Shown here one piece after another: positions 59,923 through 64,000 of a stretch of DNA of 64,000 nucleotides. A program made the position numbers and the translations under genes. The DNA is from Nannochloropsis oceanica (Eukaryota > Sar > Eustigmatophyceae > Eustigmatales > Monodopsidaceae). The stretch is taken from positions 1,505,001 through 1,569,000 of the forward strand of contig CP038128.1 of assembly GCA_004519485.1 (NCBI GenBank), written 5' to 3'. Below the pieces are notes generated by a model, which saw nothing but the letters and a program-made list of their open reading frames with translations, ran no database searches and was not told the origin of the DNA. Position 1 is the first letter of the stretch; each line of letters starts with the position of its first letter.

Positions 59923-62007
59923 ATGGACAAGCATCCCCCGGAAAGGCCTGCTCCGCCGGAGGTCGCGGCATGCCAGCTTGCTTCGGCGGAACACACCATC
60001 GGCAATGCGCCCTCCTCTCCTCCTGCCATACATCACGACTACGTTCCCGGCTCGAAGGACCTGCGTGGCCCCCCTGCGCCGTTAGTGTTTATGCTGCGCC
60101 TCGCTGCACTGCTTTTGTGCGTGGACACCCTGCTCATCATTTCCTCTTCCTCTCCGGGCACTGTGTTTCTCCTTCGTGGCCTGAACTGCGTCATTGGCGC
60201 CGTCCTCTGCTTCCGTGCCGCCACGCGGCTCGAGACCTCCCACCAGGCCCTGGAATCACAGCAGCAAGAAGAAGAGGCCAAGGCCCTGGCTGCCATGCTT
60301 GCGGCACCGAAGTCTTTATCATTCAGCATCTCGCCCACTCGGTCTCGCACACGTCCTTTTCTGTTTGCGATGATGGAGGGGCAAGACCGTGCGGGATCCC
60401 CCCCCGGGGCAGGCCGACACCACGGTAACAGTAGCCCCTCTCCTCCTCGATGCCACGGTCCGTCTGCCAGCCTGGGGAATGCAGGAGATCTCGAGGGAAA
60501 GAAGGGGACAGAAGGGAAAGAGGATAGGCGGGAGGAGGTGGAGGAGGAAGCCTTGGACTCTGACATGGACTGTGGCGGGAGCGGCGCGTGGGGCCAATTC
60601 AACAGCGGCGAAGAAGGCGGGAGAGAACAGCAGGCTGGCAGTTTTGGCGATGCCGTCGCTGCTGCTGCTGCTGCTGCTGCTGCTCCTACTGCTGGAACTG
60701 ATGCTGGTGCTGGTGCTGGTGCTGATGCGGGTACTGAAACTCCTGCTACCAGTGTGAATTGCAACAAGAAGCTGACGCTCCTCCTCTGCCTCTCCGCCGT
60801 CCTCCTTCTCGTGGACGCGGGGTGGATCTTCTGGGTGGCGTCCACTAACACAACCACCACCTACCCACGCACCGATCCTTCCTTTCCTCCCGCCGGTGGC
60901 CCTACTCCGGCCCCTCCCTCGGGTTCTAGCTCCCTTCGACAACACCCACGGCAAAGCAGCAGCCCTAACGGTCGGAACAGCAGCAACGTGGTGTACGGGG
61001 CCCTATTGTATGTAATTGGCCTGCTTTGCGTGTTTGCCAGCTGTGCGTCTGCAAGCGCGGCAAGGCGATTGTGGACGTACGGGTCGCTGCTGATGGAAGG
61101 GGAGAGAATGAGGGAATCAGACGACGAAGAGGGGGAGGAAGTGTTGGAGAGAGCAAGGGAGCGAGAGGCAGCCTTGATGCCGCGGTCTGCGTCAAAATGC
61201 GTCTCATTCGAGGGGATAGGGATCCTGGGACAGGGCGAGCAGAAGGAGATGGAACAGAAGGAGGAGGAGGAGGAGGAGGAGGAGGAAGAAGAAGAAGAAA
61301 TAGTAGGCGCGATGGTGAATGCGGCTGAGGAAGGGGAGGAGGAGGGGAAGGAGGGGAAGGAAGAGAAGGTGCAGTGCATGGCAATTGAAATTCTGGACTG
61401 TGGAGAGGAGGAGGAGAAGGAGGAGGAGGATGAAGAAGGTGGGGAGGGAGGGTTAGATGACGACTCTCCCCTCTTTCCCTCCACTCCCTCTTCCTCTGTC
61501 ACCCCTAAAAATATAGCCTGCCCTCGTTCTCCCCTCGATTGTTTCTCAGCAATAGTAGCAGAAGGCGGAGGAAGGGCAAGGTTAGCAGCAGCGGAGCCAC
61601 ATGAGAAGCTATTGATTAAAGGAGAAGTGGATGGGCTGCTGCGTCGTTGTGCTTCCGTCGAGGACCAGAGGCGACTTGCCCTCCTCTTGACCACCACCGC
61701 CGCCGGCGTCGCTGGAGGCATAAGCAGCAGCATCAATAACAGCAGCTGCTGCAGCAGCAATAAAATTCGTCGTTGCGCCTCTTTTGTGGACTTCAGCAGC
61801 ACCGGCAACAGCAGCCACCAGAGGGCGATGGGAAGGCTGGCGAATCCCCTTGCTGCACAACAGCCAACCGTCATCCGCTCCGCCTCTTCTCCTTCCTGCG
61901 CCCACGATGATAGCAGCAGCAACAGCAGCAACAAAAGCAACAATATCTCGAAAATGCTGACGCCAGCAGTCGGTCATGTGCCCCGGCTGACGCCGGTACG
62001 TGTGTGA
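59923..62007 (+). CDS. Intronless multi-pass membrane protein, 694 aa, unknown function
   Basis: Single open frame from ATG 59923 to TGA, the only long intronless gene in the window. It has two similar membrane hairpins. Segments about 54-74 (LVFMLRLAALLLCVDTLLII) and 80-99 (TVFLLRGLNCVIGAVLCF) are echoed by 282-306 (LTLLLCLSAVLLLVDAGWIF) and 354-380 (VVYGALLYVIGLLCVFASC). Each pair ends in an Arg-containing juxtamembrane stretch. The linker (100-280) is acidic with poly-Ala and Gly/Ala runs. The C-terminal 310 residues are acidic, then Ser/Asn-rich, and carry repeated basic-Ser motifs (SKCVSFEGI, LRRCASVED, IRRCASFVDF, VIRSASS) that look like kinase sites. The start could be a later Met, but the first hairpin needs an upstream one. 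No family recognised. Confidence 0.65.
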   Translation: MDKHPPERPAPPEVAACQLASAEHTIGNAPSSPPAIHHDYVPGSKDLRGPPAPLVFMLRLAALLLCVDTLLIISSSSPGTVFLLRGLNCVIGAVLCFRAATRLETSHQALESQQQEEEAKALAAMLAAPKSLSFSISPTRSRTRPFLFAMMEGQDRAGSPPGAGRHHGNSSPSPPRCHGPSASLGNAGDLEGKKGTEGKEDRREEVEEEALDSDMDCGGSGAWGQFNSGEEGGREQQAGSFGDAVAAAAAAAAAPTAGTDAGAGAGADAGTETPATSVNCNKKLTLLLCLSAVLLLVDAGWIFWVASTNTTTTYPRTDPSFPPAGGPTPAPPSGSSSLRQHPRQSSSPNGRNSSNVVYGALLYVIGLLCVFASCASASAARRLWTYGSLLMEGERMRESDDEEGEEVLERAREREAALMPRSASKCVSFEGIGILGQGEQKEMEQKEEEEEEEEEEEEEIVGAMVNAAEEGEEEGKEGKEEKVQCMAIEILDCGEEEEKEEEDEEGGEGGLDDDSPLFPSTPSSSVTPKNIACPRSPLDCFSAIVAEGGGRARLAAAEPHEKLLIKGEVDGLLRRCASVEDQRRLALLLTTTAAGVAGGISSSINNSSCCSSNKIRRCASFVDFSSTGNSSHQRAMGRLANPLAAQQPTVIRSASSPSCAHDDSSSNSSNKSNNISKMLTPAVGHVPRLTPVRV

Positions 62008-62927
62008 AGAGGAGAGAGCGGTGCGGTATGGCTCGTTGGAGAATGAGTTCTTGACGGAAGGCAGGCCATTCGCAGGAACAAAATGGGAAGGCTAGAGGAG
62101 ATGGATGGGAAAAGGAGAGAGAAGAAAGTAAGGAAAATGCGCGAAAGAAAGAAGCGGGAAAGGTCTTCTTCGCTCCATGGGTTGCTCGAAGATGGTGGTG
62201 CTGGATTTTTGATAAGTGTGCGGAGATGGTGATGACTAACAAAAGACTGTGGATGATATCGGGGACGAGAAAACGGCGAAGAGGGTTAGTTGACAACAGA
62301 CTGAAGTTCCTCAAGGTAGATTGTTGGTGGACTGCTTTATGTGTAATGTGTGTGAGAAAAAGAAAGAAGATGCATTTGTGTGTGAGCATCCGCGTGTGAG
62401 GAAGGTGGATGTGGATGATACACATGTATGTCTGTGAGAAGGAGTCAGCAAGTATGTATGTGTGTGCATGTGTGTTTATGAGTGTGCGTGAGATAGAAAA
62501 GAGAGAAAAGAGAAAGAGAAAGAGAAAGAGAGAGAAAAGAGAGAGAGTGGATGTGGATGTGCTCGTCAGAAGATCCTGGCGGCACTGAATGGGCCACATG
62601 GAGAAGGGTCATATGTTATACCACCAGAGAGGGGGGGGAGTCATCTTCAGAGTCTTTCAAGTAAGCACTCTGACGGAATCCTTCCGAGTGTGGGCTATTA
62701 ACCGTATGAATAAAGGTAAAGGACAGCAAGAACGGCCATCAGAACGCGAGTGATTGAGAGTGCTGATTGCCATAACGCGCTACACAGGTCAATTTGTTTA
62801 AATGGACTGGATTTGGCCCCCCTTCTAAGTCGCATGTTTCTGATAGCCTTCTTTTTCCTTTTCCATATTGCTTTGATGTTTTGCAACCACTTTCCCTCTA
62901 CTTCTTTCTCTTCTGGCCCTTCCCTCC
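62008..62927. other. Convergent intergenic spacer
   Basis: GA-rich patch (about 62490-62550) and TG-rich DNA. No gene recognised. Confidence 0.5.
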
Positions 62928-63901
62928 CTACGAGGAAGACAAGAACAAGGATGTCGAGGACGAGGACCCCCCTCCCCCCTCCTGGTCTCCCATATACTTC
63001 AACAGCCTCTTCCGCATCATGGCGTGCACCATCAAGGCCCCATCCGTGGCTATCTCTAGTGCCCTCTCCATGGCCGTCCCGTCCAACCGCCCACTCTGCC
63101 AAAGCTGCGTCACCTCCCCAGAGGTCGGCATCAGCGCCAACCCCAATACCCCTCCCTCGCCCTCCCTCACGCCATCTCCCTCCTCCTCTGTGGCCGTTGG
63201 ATCCAAATGCACATTCCACCCTCCCTTTTTATCTCCAGGTAGAGAAGCTGTGGTAGTAGCGACCACTACGCTCGACGCCACCAGCCCGAACAGTTCGATC
63301 CCCGCGTCCGCCAATGCCAAGGAGGCACACGTGATGGCCGCCCCTACCTCTCCTCCATCCGCCTGCAGCACCGACACGTAAATCTCAATAACGCTCTTCG
63401 GTAGCTTCGCCAGCTGCACCGACGCTTCCAAGGCCTGGGCTATGAGTTGTGACGCCGCTCGCTCTTCCTCTTGTGGTCCGCCCCCACCTCCTCCTTCCCG
63501 CCCTCCCCTCTCCTTTCTCTGCCGGAGCCTCCCACCCCGGCGGGCGAAAGGCGCATATCGGAAATCACAGAGCAGTTTCCCATCTTCACTGAATTCTACG
63601 TCCTGCCGGGGCTTAGGCCCGTACACAGCTACAAGGACCTTGGTGTGCTCGAGCTCCAGGTAGGCGGAGCCTGAAGCCTGAAAAGAGGGAGAATGGGGGA
63701 AGGAGAATGGGCGAGAGTAATCGAGGACAAGCAAGGGTATCGTGTGGTAGGGAACCGATGGAAAGAAGAACATTGTAGCCGAAGAAAAGAGGAAGGAAAG
63801 AGAGGGCTGGGAAAGGTCTACATGCATACCTGTGAGACGACACCAAGATCAATGAACAGAGGCCGAAGTTGGTTCCATGCCCGGTCGTCCACACGTGATG
63901 G
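62928..63901 (-). CDS. MTR3: Exosome subunit MTR3/EXOSC6 (RNase PH family), 5' end missing
   Basis: Minus-strand exons 63901(or further)-63830 and 63677-62928, joined at CAG|GTATGC and CAG|GCTTCA in phase, stop TAG at 62930-62928. The first coding exon lies beyond the window. MTR3 is one of six RNase-PH-like ring subunits of the RNA exosome core. The conserved start reads NQLRPLFIDLGVVSQ, then ASGSAYLELEHTKVLVAVYG, FSEDGKLLCDFRYAPFARRG, PKSVIEIYVSVLQADGGEVG and AAITCASLALADAGIELFGL. The C-terminus has the family VTQLWQSGRLDG...ALEIATDG helix. RNase PH-type catalytic residues are not obvious, as expected for an inactive eukaryotic ring subunit. EXOSC6 is favoured over RRP41/RRP46 from the GVVSQASGSAYLE block. 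Confidence 0.82.
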
Positions 63902-64000
63902 CTTATATTTGTAAGAGTGGCAGAGTGAGAAAGAGCGCGTAGGTCGACCAGTAATAACCCTCGCAATATCAACTAATCAGCAAGCTACCACTCCTATGAC

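Overview
The window is eukaryotic nuclear DNA. It is rich in introns and in (GGGA)n/(TCCC)n low-complexity tracts, and it holds one 100-base assembly gap. My best guess is a photosynthetic stramenopile (ochrophyte), possibly eustigmatophyte-like. One gene product has a bipartite plastid-targeting start (hydrophobic signal followed by TEA-FCP, with Phe at +1), which is typical of complex red-lineage plastids. The genome also keeps an intraflagellar-transport gene (IFT46), so the lineage has or recently had flagella. The taxon call is inference.

Layout. 0-3 kb: the 3' end of IFT46 (+) converging on an ankyrin-repeat gene (-). 3.1-4.2 kb: a kilobase homopyrimidine tract with a possible zinc-finger (SWIM-like) remnant beside it. 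About 4.4-25 kb: a gene-poor, visibly more AT-rich island. It is dominated by two complete tandem paralogues (9 exons and 1139 codons each) encoding membrane-anchored pectin-lyase-like beta-helix proteins with a KRE9-like C-terminal domain. Between them lie a gene for a small secreted protein (-), a second homopyrimidine tract and CA microsatellites; foldback repeats follow the second copy.

25.6-35 kb: a second ankyrin gene (-); a 17-exon URC1-type GTP cyclohydrolase II-like gene (-); a MYB/SHAQKYF-like regulator (+); then the gap. 35.7-36.2 kb: a near-perfect 150-bp palindrome and one copy of a dispersed repeat (second copy at 47.8 kb). 37-47 kb: a plastid-targeted helical-repeat (OPR/HPR-like) protein (+), an alkaline ceramidase (-) and an F-box protein (-). 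49-59 kb: a septin with a transmembrane segment (+), the MOCS3/UBA4 sulfurtransferase (-) and NKAP (+), the last two divergently arranged. 59.9-64 kb: an intronless multi-membrane protein (+) and the exosome subunit MTR3 (-, cut by the window edge).

Most of the genes are unrelated housekeeping genes: ciliary transport, pyrimidine salvage or catabolism, sphingolipid turnover, ubiquitin-type and sulfur-carrier chemistry, RNA processing. The gene models were built by hand from GT-AG boundaries and phase. Almost every multi-exon gene closes in frame across all its exons, and I used that as the main test. The most unusual content is the paralogue pair: identical exon lengths, a diverged central solenoid, and flanks that are near-identical (5') or appear identical (3').
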